In this document: one piece after another, positions 34,080 through 46,216 of the stretch
How the letters are laid out: every line of letters begins with the position of its first letter
Position numbering within the stretch: position 1 is the first letter of the stretch
Made by a program: the position numbers and the translations under genes
Notes under the pieces: generated by a model
Seen by the model: only the letters and a program-made list of their open reading frames with translations
Databases searched by the model: none
Told to the model about the DNA's origin: nothing
Assembly: GCA_000149265.1 (NCBI GenBank)
Contig: CH003236.1
Coordinates: 787,775-851,774 of the forward strand
Reading direction: 5' to 3'
Length of the DNA: 64,000 nucleotides
Source of the DNA: Ciona savignyi
Lineage: Eukaryota > Chordata > Ascidiacea > Phlebobranchia > Cionidae

Positions 34080-36010
34080 TGCGTCTTCTGTAGTTCGTCA
34101 ATCAAAGCCTCAGTAGTTTTATAACATCAATTGTATTGAGCAACTGAGGCGATTAACTTAGTGCCAGTTACGAGTTAATCGTTAGATTTTTTAACGATAT
34201 AGATTCCAGATAAAACACTCAGTATCGACACATACAAGATCTTTCTTAATGCGTTGGGACTTTCTCGAGCAAAAGTAAAATAAACTTATATATGCAAAGT
34301 ATCCGACAGGTTCGGTAATAATCGTAAACCTAATAATAATATTTCAGTGATGATGCATTATTGTCAGCGCAAATGCCGGCTGCTGCGATCATAAATCTTA
34401 TGTAAACACATGAGGTCGCTACACTATACATAAGGAAAATTAATATTAAAACGCATGGCCCAAGTCAAAGTAACTGCAGAATATCACCAGTTACATCAAA
34501 TACTCCAAAATCTGACACGAGGTAGATATTGCATTCAACCAGCTATTAATTAATTTAAAATGATTAAAATATTAATGATTAAAATATTTTTTGTTCTACA
34601 CCTTTTCGGCTTTCCAATGCATTAAACTACCAAAGCTATTCGCCTGAACATTTAAAACAAGCTTCTCATCTAATTTTAAACTAACCGTGTGGATACAGTG
34701 TATAATGTATTTTTACAGAGACCGTTTGAACACCACCATAAATTATAGGTTTCATAGCCTAAAGAAACGTCAGCCCAGCAGTGGAGCAATTATACCAACC
34801 GTTGATGTACAGGCCTTAAAAGTGCAATTTCTAATTGTTCAGTAATTTGTTCATGGATATAAAAAAACGGCCAATTCTGCTGTTTCACTTTTAGTTTAGT
34901 TTAGTTTATTCATTTTCTGCCCCAGTATTTAAAAATGACAAGCGAAAAAAAAGCGACACGGGAACAGGAAATAACGGCAAACGAACAGTAGTTAAAACAC
35001 GTCATTGAAAAAAAGGAAATAATATAATAAATATAGCGGCCACCAAACCTAGGCGAAAAAAACAATATTGGAAAAACAAAATTTAATTAAAACCAAACGA
35101 TATAAAGCCCTGAAGAAGAGTGTGGGTAAAGCGCAACCAGTACTGAGGGGGAGCCGGCTTTAGGAGAAGGTGTGGCCCGAAAGCGTGGACCAGAGTGGAA
35201 AAAGAAAAAAAAACCCAAAATGAAATTCCAATAATGTCAGATGACACTATTAGTTTCAAGCACACTTACTGGGGCATATTTACATTAAATATTGTCATTA
35301 TAACACACAAATTGCATAACACTAATGCATTTGATTTATTACTTATTTAGAAGTGTGAAAAGGAGCACTACAGTAGTGCACCATAAATAACAAAAAAGAA
35401 CAAAACAATTAAAATGGTAAAATAAATAAATAATTAGCGAGCCAAAAATGGATGGCTAGCAAATAAAAATACTAAAGATTGCAGCAAGGATCCGATTATA
35501 TTAAAGCAAATTGGTTGTGAAATATTAGTTTAATAGGCCTATTGACTGCCATCTTCATCTGGAGATCACACCGCAAACTCTGGAACAGTAAATTGGAGGA
35601 GAAAGAAGCCACGAAGAGAAAACGGACACCCTTCTCCTTGTAGAGTAAATTTCAATGACCGGTTAACTGGAATAATAATGTCTTGGCTGTATGGTTGTAA
35701 GAATGCTACAAGACAGTAAAGAAATAGAAAAATAGATACAATAGATAGAATAGATAAAAACAGGTTAGGGGACAGGGTGGTGTGTAATCAGAAAAAATAT
35801 TTAAAAACCAAAAACAAGTAATAAGATTAAAGTGATAACCTTTAAAATACAGCTCTGTTAGGGCCGGCAAAAGACCCCCTGCTGTCTTATAAAAGCCTGC
35901 AGATTTGCACTGATTATGTGGAAGAATTTAAGATTTTTTCACCTAATATTTAACATATCAATACTTTAGAAGCTTATTAGCAATTTTAAATGAACATGAT
36001 AAAGACATAT
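34080..36010. other. Intergenic or intronic DNA downstream of the GST fragment
   Basis: No GST 3' exons (helical domain, SRADI-type motif) could be found here, though the last visible GST exon ends in a good donor at 36017. A short direct duplication TGATTAAAATATTA occurs at 34560-34590. A minus-strand 60-codon frame at 35083-35265 is unsupported. Confidence 0.5.
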
Positions 36011-36017
36011 GACTTAC

Positions 36018-36991
36018 TACGTCGCTGGCAATATTCGCCAAACTATCCTGTTTAATTTCCATATAATTGACCAGTATATTAATAAGAATAATATCGACCA
36101 TTGTGTGTCTGTTTTTGACAAGAAAAATTGATTGGTTCCAGTATCTAAAGGAGAGTAAGTACATTGTGTTCACTTCCAATTTAATTCCATGGCAATTTGG
36201 AGGGGCCTAAATTAAATTATGTGTAACAAAGTGCTCTATTGTTGTTTTCAAGCAGATTTTGACATGTGTGAGTCACCCATATTTTTTCTGTGAAAATTAA
36301 TTTAGAAAGACCGGTAATTATATTCTTACTAAATAATACAACATTATATTATATAAATGGTAGAAGCCAAGTGATTCTACCATGATAAAACTTTGGTAAA
36401 AGTGCTTTGTTTTTTGGGCTGTACAACTGTTTGGCTACTACCAGTCATATAGTATTGTATCTTTTTGCAATAATGATGTGGTTACATAATACCGAAGTGT
36501 ATACAGTATAAATAAACAAGCACCTACCCACCAGAGGGCAAACGTGTGTGCGAACCCAGCCTTAACTAAGCTGCTGTGAGGGTTTTTAAGTTATTCAATG
36601 AAATGTTGACTTACATCGCTTCTTCCTTTGGATTGTCACCCATCAGATTGCCTTTGTGGCCGAGATAACAAAGTATTACTCCAGTTTGTACTATTTTTAT
36701 TCCGTCTATCTCCAGAAGGAGGATCTGAAAAGATAAAATGCTAGTTAGATAGGCCTAGCAGTCCTATCTTATATGTCCTATCATAGGAAACAATTAAAAA
36801 AACAACTTGTCACATTGGAGGTAGTGACCTATTTTATTGTTGGTACAGGTCTGGATGAATAAAAGTTTCAAAGTATTTATTTGTAAAAGTTCAAAATATT
36901 TATCTGCATATTCACGTTAATTCCAAAGCCTTCAGCGCATCTTTTCCGCTCTATTTCTGCCATCCAAGTAATGCAGAACTATTTTGCTCAT
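36018..36991 (-). pseudogene. Glutathione S-transferase-like gene fragment, frameshifted and incomplete
   Basis: Three exon pieces on the minus strand. (1) ATG at 36991-36989 opens with MSKIVLHYLDGRNRAEKM, an alpha-class-like GST N-terminus, then hits TGA. A shifted frame then continues with GINVNMQINIL, so the thioredoxin-fold exon is frameshifted. (2) 36724-36615 encodes LLLEIDGIKIVQTG and GNLMGDNPKEEA, the glutathione-binding strand and helix, flanked by TTTCAG and GTAAGT. (3) 36108-36018 encodes MVDIILINILVNYMEIKQDS, the start of the helical domain, ending at GTAAGT. Exons 2 and 3 join in phase. The exon covering the usual FEEK...QVP region and all C-terminal exons are missing. GSTs conjugate glutathione to electrophiles in the cytosol; this copy is unlikely to make a full enzyme as sequenced. 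Confidence 0.72.
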
Positions 36992-38478
36992 TTTTGAATC
37001 ACAATTTTACCGCCATCAATCCCCTTATCTCTGAAAACAGGTCACAACATATTAGCCAAACCACCATTTCGTTAAATGCTTAATACTGGCGGAACCAAGC
37101 ACTGGGGCAATGGGACAAAAAATTTACTAAATATATGTGTACAAACTTATATAGGTGTAGGCTACATATGCATACACTAGGTATACACAGTTGTCTCTTA
37201 GTTTAAATCAATCCTATAAATATTTACATTATCGACGTACAGGACAGGCTTAAACACTGTATACGGAGCATAGCTTGGGAATCATATGCTGAAACACATG
37301 TTTGGACAATAGGAAAGCCAAGTGTTTGACAGGGCACGCATGAAGCGATTACTTAACTGAGCAATCAAAAACAAGTAAAACCCAAATACAAGTATTAAAA
37401 GCATCATGAATATTAACAGTAAAAACATGCAACGAAACAATTCTTGTTGAAAATCGAATTCCCACAAGAATAATTGAAATGGTTAAGATAGATAGGATAG
37501 TTAACATATTTGGTTGTGCGTTTTTACGCATGGCACACACACATTTATTTCTAACACATTTCTGAAAAAATACATTTACACAAACACAACTACATGACTG
37601 TTTTACAAAAGTATTCTTTTTTGTTTTTGCTGGCTACACAACATGTGATTCTTTCTATAGGAAGAGGGTGATACTATATTTAATGATGTAAGCTTAATGT
37701 GTATACCCACTATAAATGTGAGTTGAAATGTACAATACTCGTGCCAACAAGAAACAGCAGTTTAAAATCAACCCTAACAGTTCTAACTAAAATTCAATAG
37801 TTTGATGATGCTGATCCTAAAAGCTATTATAGAAACATCAATTTCTAGCACTATATCCATGAGCATTTACCTTCCTCCCTTGTTATTGTATGCAGAGTTT
37901 AAATGCAAACAGAATAAAATGTGGAATTTTGACCTGACCATAAACACAATGAGTAAGTATTTAGTTTTTTTATGATTTATAGAAAGTATTATTTTAAACT
38001 TCCATTTGTAAATTTTTATAGGGTATTTTTGCATGTGATTTTGTAACATGTTAATAATACCAGCGGATAAGGGTAAATTCTTATTATCAGAAAATCTGCA
38101 ACAAAGTTTGAAAACTTGTGTAGTAAATCATGTACATATGATGAAATTATTTTGTTGTTCACAACATTAGCCTGTTGAGTATAAATAAATAAATAAAATA
38201 GCTGAATGTTGTGCTAGAAATGTGCATACTTGTGCTGGAAATGTTTGAGTAAATTTGGTCTGTGAGACGAAATGTTGCTTATCCATAATCCATTGATAGT
38301 ACACTTATTTTTGTACATAACAAGACGTCAAGTCCTTAAACTAATTTCCGGTGCTATCTAGGATGATGGCGTTTTTCCTTGTTTACATCAATACATGTAA
38401 AAATTATTTTTAACCGCGGCATTTCCACATAGTTGTTTTTCGCCAAGCAGCTGTAAATAGATTTTCTCATTAAGAAAA

Positions 38479-38528
38479 ATGTCTCACCGAGTACGCTGTC
38501 CCGAAAGAAAATTTCGGGGATTCCCCAG
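38479..38528 (+). CDS. Possible 5' exon near IAP-1 (uncertain)
   Basis: ATG followed by 16 codons (MSHRVRCPERKFRGFP) up to CCCCAG|GTGATA. The donor is acceptable, but the phase (2 extra bases) does not match the next visible IAP-1 exon at 38768, which needs phase 0. It is therefore either spurious, part of another transcript, or followed by an unseen exon. Confidence 0.2.
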
Positions 38529-38743
38529 GTGATATGCCATTTGGTGTTTGACTGTTACTTTATAACGTGCTATGGTTAGGTATTTCAATAAACGTTTTTG
38601 AGCTATAGGTACAGCAGCATATTAATTTATAAATATGTACTTAAATAATAGTATATTAAGTTTGCGAATATACTACAAGTTATTTCTTATTAGTCTGAAA
38701 GCATTAGTTACTATGCACAGATTAGAAAACTGCAATAGCACCG

Positions 38744-41322
38744 ATGCTACATTTAAATCTTTTACAGACTTTCCCTGTCCCTAAAGTTAAACTATTAAAC
38801 AGCTTGATGTACGTAAAGAATACGGTAAATTGTTCTGTCACTTTTTCCGGCAATGTAGAGTCGGATGCCATTAGGGTCACGGTCTCAACTGACCCACCCG
38901 GCCAAGCGTGCCGTTACATACCTCCAGGTAAGCAGAGCGCCACTTTTATTTGACTTCTAACAAGTTAATCTAACACAGAGCCATAGTTTATATTATTTAT
39001 TTGGAAGTATCTGGTAGACATAAGTTTTCAGCCTTTCTGAGATAAGAAGTTAATTTGAAAAGACCTTGTTTACATTTAAATAACTTGTTCTGTAATCTGT
39101 ACAGGCGATACTTCTAGTGAAATGTACCGACTCTCAACATTTCGGCATGCTCCTATAGAACTACGCAAAACCAGACATCTTGCCAAAATCGGATTTTTCT
39201 ACACCGGTTTCAAAGATAGGATTAAATGCTTCAGGTATTTTGTCACAATGTTTATTAAAATTTTATTTGTGGAAAATGTCGCTCTTTTGAAGCATATTAA
39301 AAGTGCTATGTTGTTGCTGTGTGTGTTATATAACTTCAAACCCAATTCCGGTAGTTGTGGGCAATACATTGAAGCATTAACTGGGGACGAAGACTTTATG
39401 ACTGCTGGATGGCACAATAATGGCTGTCTCATACCAGGAGGCGGAGACCCTTCCAATCAACCAATGTGTAAGTATTAAACTGGTTATCGTTATCTGCCCA
39501 TGTTCTACTAACTATTTAACTTAACATGCTCTAATAGCAATTTTATGCAGTGGAATGCGCCAATAACTCAGCAGTACGATCTCGGTCGAGCCACGTCTCT
39601 GTGAGAGTGTCTACACAGCAATTGCAACCGACCATGCCACTATTACAAACAGCTTCCTATGTATTCCCCCGACAAACAACGCATCGTCAGACATCACCAA
39701 GCGGAGTACAAACAACACCTTCAAATAATGCGCCTAGTGTCGTAATAAGCAATCAGCAGTCGAGCGACTTCTTGCAATTATTTCCCTGTCGACAAGCGAT
39801 CAGTCCACACATGGCAAGAGCAGAAGCAAGATTGGAAACCTTTACAAGTCAAATGGCGCGTTGGTCGTCAAACAACACAATAGCTTCCCCTCTAGATATG
39901 GCAGATGCTGGTCTATTTTACATAGGTACGAAAATGCTTTACTTTTCATTTGAACTAAGCCCAATATTAACTGAGACAAAAGTTGGCTAAACTCTGTGGA
40001 GATGTGCAATGCCCGGATATAACCACACGATTTAAAACAACCGTGTTAATTCAACAGCAAAAAGAGCAGAATATAAATAAAAAACAAATATTATCAAATC
40101 CAGGTGACAGAGATCGGGTGAAATGCTGGTATTGCAACGGCGGACTTCAGAATTGGCTACCACAGGACAACCCGTGGTATGAGCACGCCAAATGGTTTCC
40201 AACGTAAGTTTATATTACAACACCTCGATACAATATTTGCTTAACGTTACTTTATTTACATTGTTTAATGACGTCAATATATATTTTTTATTTCATCAGA
40301 TGTGAATTCGTTCTTCAACAAAAAGGTCCAGATTATGTACACAGGATTTGTGAAAGATTTCCCAATCTACAACGCCCAGTAGTTCCAACAGCTATAAACC
40401 ATACCAGTGGCAACGTCGTATCAGGCCTAAGGTATTTTACACAACAGTTCTTAGCTTATGTTTTAAATGGCCTTGCCTAAAGACAGAGCCAAGTAATAAG
40501 CGAAAATATTAAGTTTGTTCCCACCACGTTTTAATTGACATACCGACGTGTTACTCGATACAAGCTAACCAGACTGCCTACGAAAATATTTGAACAAATT
40601 GAAGAGAAAAATGCAATAAAATACTTCACCTTACAGCACAGCAACCATCGAACCTCCGCAAATAATTGATGGCAGGGAAGAAATGAGACGGCGAAACAGA
40701 AGAGTCGATACTGAAATGGAATCTTCAACATTGGTGGTACAGGCAAAAGAATTGGGCTTTGGAGATGGGCAAATCCGAACGGCGATAACGAAGTATGATA
40801 TTATATTATACAGAGACTAACGGTTTAGGAACTTTAGGAACGGTTTAGTAACTACAATGACCTGGTACTTGGTTTTAAACAAGACATAATACAACTATTC
40901 TAAATGAAATAACGACTGAAAAATATGAAATTTGACAGTGTATTATATGTGCTGTATTCAAAAACAGTGTTTTTTAGTTTAAAAAACATTTTTTGTTTAG
41001 ATGCGTTGAGACCAACGATAGATTATGTACCGGATTCGAGGAACTCCTAGATCTTATCTTGGAATACGGCGACCAAAATCAAGTAGGAGTTTCTGAACAC
41101 TGTTCGGAAATTATTCAGCAGAACGAATGCGAAACTAATTCTGACGAATTAAACAGATTGGTCAACGAACGGAGGTGTAGAGTGTGTCTAATGGAGGTCT
41201 CCAGCATTGTGCTACGACCATGTTACCACCTGGTGTTATGCAATACTTGTAGCGGTCAAGTGCAAAACTGTCCTCTGTGCAGAACTGCTATCACGGAAAA
41301 GATTGTGGCATATTTATCGTGA
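38744..41322 (+). CDS. Inhibitor-of-apoptosis-like E3 ligase, two BIRs, UBA-like, RING (IAP-1), 8 exons
   Basis: Exons: 38768-38927 (or from ATG 38744), 39105-39234, 39355-39467, 39551-39925, 40104-40203, 40300-40431, 40637-40792, 41001-41322; 503 residues from 38744. BIR-1 (about 69-130) is atypical: [24 protein letters not shown], then WHNNGC with ligand spacing that departs from the canonical C-x16-H-x6-C. BIR-2 (about 226-306) is canonical, with C275, C278, H295, C302 and [23 protein letters not shown]-like segment follows ([18 protein letters not shown], split over two exons). The C-terminal RING is at 456-493 (CRVC ... RPCYH ... CNTC ... CPLC), ending AYLS like other IAPs. Family role: cytosolic ubiquitin ligase restraining caspases and steering innate immune signalling. 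The true start may lie in an upstream exon; everything from 38768 on is well supported. Confidence 0.87.
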
Positions 41323-41395
41323 GCTATATGTAGCAGTACAGGCTTTTGTAACTTGAGGAAAACGTTGTAAACGATATCGTTAATGAAGTTATTTA

Positions 41396-41420
41396 TTTTA
41401 TTATTATTATTATTATTTCA
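41396..41420 (+). repeat. (TTA)n microsatellite in IAP-1 3' flank
   Basis: About eight TTA/ATT triplets within 80 bases of the IAP-1 stop codon. Confidence 0.8.
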
Positions 41421-41429
41421 AGGTTCTTG

Positions 41430-44400
41430 TAATCCAGTTTTCAATTTTTCCCATTACCTGTAATTGCAATGCAATACGTGTAGAGCAAGTAAATGTAATT
41501 TTCGTTGAAAGTGTGTGTTATATTAAAAGTTTGTTTCTGGGCGCCTCCGTAGATGTAGGTATGAGTATACACACAACACAATAAATGGAACCAGTTGGTC
41601 TTCCGTCGCGCAAATAGAATAATTATCTCTGCAAATCGACAACCTTTTAAACTGCACCCGTTTAAAACGAAAATCGGTGTAGGTAAAAGGATTATCACCC
41701 TTCGTAGTTTAAGTTCGTATGAATTAATAGTAAGGTTTCAGCTTATCTTATATGTGCTGCAAATGTATAACTGACGGCCGTGTCATTATTCGGGCAATAG
41801 ACTGTAGAGTAGAAAGGAAATAGTCATCATTTTGTTGACTTCATCATGTTATGGTCGCAGTTTCACAGAAAATATATATAGCTTCATTGTTCATCCAACT
41901 TAGTTGCTCCATTGTCTAATACAATTTTATTTCCTCAACGAGTAAATTTAAAATTTTTATGATCATTTATTTCCTAGAAAAATTTTAATCCATCCAAAGT
42001 TTATAGGCCCATTATAATCCAACCAACTCCGACCAGTTTGTTACGATTTGTTCAAAACAACTCCCCGCCATTGTGAATTTGCAACACTTTCTCTTAGGAG
42101 AAATTCATGTCTCGTTTAAACTATTTGCCGATTGTTGGCTTTGAGAACACCGATTTCCCTACACATCAAGTAGGTACAAGGGAAACTACCTCCCGGACAA
42201 CCACCATCCATATAAATTAACCGGGTACTTGGTGTCCGGGTGCTTGTTGTCCGGGGTTTTCTTTCCTTGTGGTAACTGTCGAGTCATCTGTCACGTATGT
42301 CGCCTTAATTAAGGTGAAAGCGTTCTTTGGAATAAATGTTTGCTTTGCAATTTCAAAATATACATCGATGTGTATTTGCTGAGGTTTTAAAAGTATGGTT
42401 GGACAAACGCATACGTAGCAATGGAATGATGGATAAATTTTCAACATAGCTTTAGTTTTTTCATTCACCAATATAGCTTTAAATCCAAACAAAAACAACC
42501 CGCAAACGTAACTTCCGCCGTGACTTTCTCGATACAAAGAGAAACTTATGATATAAAGCCCATGTAGATAAGAAATCTTAAAGGACCGAAAGTCTACTGA
42601 ATGGTGGAGGTTTCGCTGGTTCGTTGTCAAACTAGTCGGTAACACTTCCTTTTGTCAACATTTTACATTTCCGCGAGACGACGCTAGTAATCTATTTGTT
42701 AGATGATCTACGTTTTTTGGAGATTGCCCGTGTTTTTACATTTACGAGAATAACACATATATCTTCGTAATTGAGGGTTATAGCTGCTGTATATAAACCC
42801 TTTTTGGTATGTTACGTTCTTTTTCTTATATACTACGTTTAATGGAAGCTTCAACTGCAGTTATCATGATAAGGTATACGATACGATGTCTATTTTCATA
42901 TAAGATTATTGGTGCAATTTTATAAAAGATGTAATAACAAAATACGAAAAGTTATTTTTCTTTATCCACACGTATATTACATTTTTTTCATAACAAGCTT
43001 CCGAAATGCTTAGGATCTATCTGACCATTTTTCTCGCTTTATAGATACAGGTTTGAACCGGACTTTTATGGGGATTGCGACTTACCAGGAAAGCTACGCA
43101 CGTTTCCTATATTGGTAAACCTGTGTATGCAAGTTTGCTATTACTATCTGATTATATGACTCTGTTGGTAAAATTACGTTTGGAGCATTTGGATATGGTG
43201 TAAACGTTTTAACTATTATTGCTTGGTTATCTATACAATTCTATATTAAATCCATGTGTTTAATGTTAAATTAAAAAATTATTGCGTTTAATATTTGACT
43301 TGGATGTTCAAAATCAATGGCGTAACGCTAAATAGAATCCTTGGGGTTTACCTCGACACTTGATTTTCCCGAATAACAGGCACCTGTTTAAGGATATTGA
43401 AACTAATTAACATAGACAAGGTGTTGGAAGACACCCAGTCGAGATGTTACAAACTATTTAAAGTAAGCAAAACGAAGGACAACTGGTTGCTTGCAATCAG
43501 ATATTAACGACTTAAGTTGAATTGTTTCATCAACTATTTTATTCTTTAATTACTAAACAACGAGCTTTAAAATAATTAAGAACAATTTGACAGTTGCCAC
43601 TAATGGGGCTACAAACCTATAGTTACAAAGTTGAACCAGAATCTGGAATAATACGGTGTGGCTTTGTCTGCAGAGATTTTCCGACGTGCGTGCTTTTATT
43701 GTTAAAATAAAAATATTTACTGCTGATTTATTTGAGTATGATATTAACGGGTTCACCGTTCAAATAATTTTGGATTCATTGAAGTACACCGAAGCTAAGT
43801 TGAGAGGAGGTTAAGCAAAGCGATCCACCCACTGTTGACGCCCATATCTCAACCAATGACAATACGAAGATCAGGTGTTCATGCATATGAGAAAAGACAC
43901 GAAATGGCAAATGCTGCGGTTCCTCGTTCTGGCCCCCGGGATATCGAAGTTATTGCATTGTGTTGTAAAATTTAGGAAGTTGGTACTGATTTTGTTCAAT
44001 CCATTCATCCACTAGATTTAGCTGATGTTTTAACCGACTAAACAAACCTGCGTTTAATCAAACTTTTAAGTGTGATTTCTTCACTATAAAGTACAAGTTT
44101 AAAAGTAATATAAATGGTTAAATACAATACTACATATCTTTAACATAAATGTTTAATTCATGTGTTTTGTTTTTAGGTAACGGTACCACGACCGACCAGA
44201 TCTAAACCGGAAACTTTAATTCGATTGCGACATAACTATATATAGGTATCCAGGTTAGCTTTATGGGTAAAATAAAAAAATGAACTTCTGGTTTATTTGA
44301 CTTTGTTATTAAAATCACGTTTGAACCTGTTTAAACTGGAACCCTTTACGGTGCTTCTTTATATATATATAATACCTTATTACATCGGTGTTTTATGGAT

Positions 44401-45440
44401 GATATAAACCTTTATTGGGTTGTTAAATGCAATGATGTTCAACTTTCGAGGTAATCAATGGTGAAGTACAACGCCCTAGCCAACAGGTTCCGGTAAATCA
44501 AAAGGAACATCTCAATCGTATATATCAGTATACTACACTCTAAAAGCTCAGGAAACCGAGGGTGGGTCGAGGTAATCGGTCGATTCGATTACCTGTGTGT
44601 CAACCCTTCCTTATACGTATTCGCAAGATAATCTAACGATTGCCTGTGTGATAACTCTCTAGCGTTGTCCCACCGATGTGTGTATATATATATATATACA
44701 CTTTAATATATATATATACTTTAATACATAACACACACATGCAGCCCCAATTTTGTTTGTGAAAACTAGCGATGGGTTCATTTACCAAACAAAACTTTAT
44801 AGTCATCTTCTTAAATAGTCAAGTTTTTATGTTTATCATGATCAACTTCTAACCAATGTTGATGACTTGTAATAAAATCCGCTTTAGCTTTGATTATCCC
44901 AGCGCGTTAGGGGTTGATAGTATAAGTTAACGTCGTTTCTTTTAGTACTGACCTATTCGGCCGGTTTGCAGTATGGTGTGTGCAGCAGTTTTAAACCGGC
45001 TGGATCTGGTTGAACCGGAACCTGTTAGCGGGTGCGTCCTATCCACCGAAGTACGCCGTTTATGGTCGAAATAAAAGACTTAACTGCAGGTATATTTGAA
45101 AATCAAAGTCGGTTAAATTTGGTAACATATAACAAGCTTAACGCGGTGTTTTAGGATTATTCGGCCCAACTCGTGAGACAGCGGACACGGCTAATTATAC
45201 CAAAACTTGATAGTTGATTGGGTTCAGACGTGTTCTAACGACTGTCGTTTTTTCCGTTTTTTCCCCATTTTCTAAATTTTTATCAAAGGTCCTGCTTCGT
45301 GTTTTCATCGTGAAAACAAAATGAACTAAACTCGACGGCACGCCCATTTGGCTTCCCTAAATGTAAAGATGATTTTAAACATTCAAATGTTTTTGTATTT
45401 AGAATTTTTGATTGGTTTCGAAAGGCTTTTTTGATTGGTT
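41430..45440. other. Long intergenic region, no supported gene
   Basis: A 142-codon minus-strand frame (42217-42645) has no splice-supported context or recognisable domain. A SINE family 1 remnant lies at about 44470-44660. AT-rich microsatellites lie at 44350-44370 and 44680-44725. Repeated ACCGG-containing motifs near 44190 and 44955-45030 are unexplained. Confidence 0.5.
44470..44660 (+). repeat. SINE family 1 remnant
   Basis: Decayed blocks: AGGTTCCGGTAAATCAAAAG, GGAACATCTCAATCGTATAT, TACTACACTCTAAAAGCTC, GGGTGGGTCGAGGTAATCG, GATTACCTGTGTGTCAACCC. A second tail-like segment (ATAATCTAACGATTGCCTGT) follows. Confidence 0.55.
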
Positions 45441-45449
45441 TCGAAGGGC

Positions 45450-45915
45450 TGGTCCCTTAGAATTGGTATATGTATCGATTGCGTTAACCATTCGGCCACT
45501 CGTACTGTTCTACTAAAGTTTTTTTACCGGGCCAAGTTGCATGGCCATTGTGAGCTTGTTCCAAAGCAATATTTTCGTATATATATCTCAGTATGTGTGT
45601 CGGTCGAATTATAACCATTCGACCGTACGACCGTTCGCATTCAGCAATTTTTTACTGACACACGTTTGGAACCCAAGATGGGTACGTCACTTGTGCTGTT
45701 TTTATATTATAAATCTGTATATGTATCGGTCGCGCTAACCATTCGGCCACACGACCGTACAACATATAGCAATTTTTTTTTACTGTGCCAAGTTTCGACC
45801 CATGATGGGTTGTGCCAAGTTTCGAACCCATGATGGGCTCGTCACCAGGACAGTTTTTGTATAAGAGTCGGTATATGTATCGGTCACGTTAACCATTCGG
45901 CCACACGGCTGTACA
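45450..45915 (-). repeat. Cluster of SINE family 2 copies (tRNA Ser/Leu-like)
   Basis: Three or four head segments appear on the minus strand. Forward signatures are TATGTATCGATTGCGTTAAC (45470), TATGTATCGGTCGCGCTAAC (45720), and TATGTATCGGTCACGTTAAC (45875), each followed by CATTCGGCCAC. B-box-like complements TTTGGAACCCAAGATGGGTA (45665), TTCGACCCATGATGGGT and TTCGAACCCATGATGGGCTC (45795-45840) lie between. A-box to B-box spacing is about 70 nt, as in a tRNA with a long variable arm. The copies are close together and partly truncated, consistent with local tandem duplication. Confidence 0.72.
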
Positions 45916-46216
45916 ACATTTAGCAAAGTTCAACAAAGATGAAAGTAAACAAGTGCATATGCGACATCTTGTGTTTCAGGCGCCGGACACGCCCACAACC
46001 CAACCACTGACAAAACGAAGCTAATCCGGAACAATCTGGTTTGATCCGCCCCACACTTTATATGCATTATTAAATCTGTTCTTCTCGTTACTGACTTTAT
46101 CCTTCTTATATAAAGGGAAACACGGATATTGTTCAATATTTTACGTTGTATTTAAGGTAAATTTTTCAGATACTGCATTTGTTGTAAGTTTCAATATCGA
46201 TATAAAAGTATTAAGC

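Noticed and set aside
42217-42645. 142-codon minus-strand frame
   Set aside because: The longest isolated frame in the intergenic stretch, but it lacks an ATG near its start, a domain or splice-linked neighbours. Kept out of the gene list.
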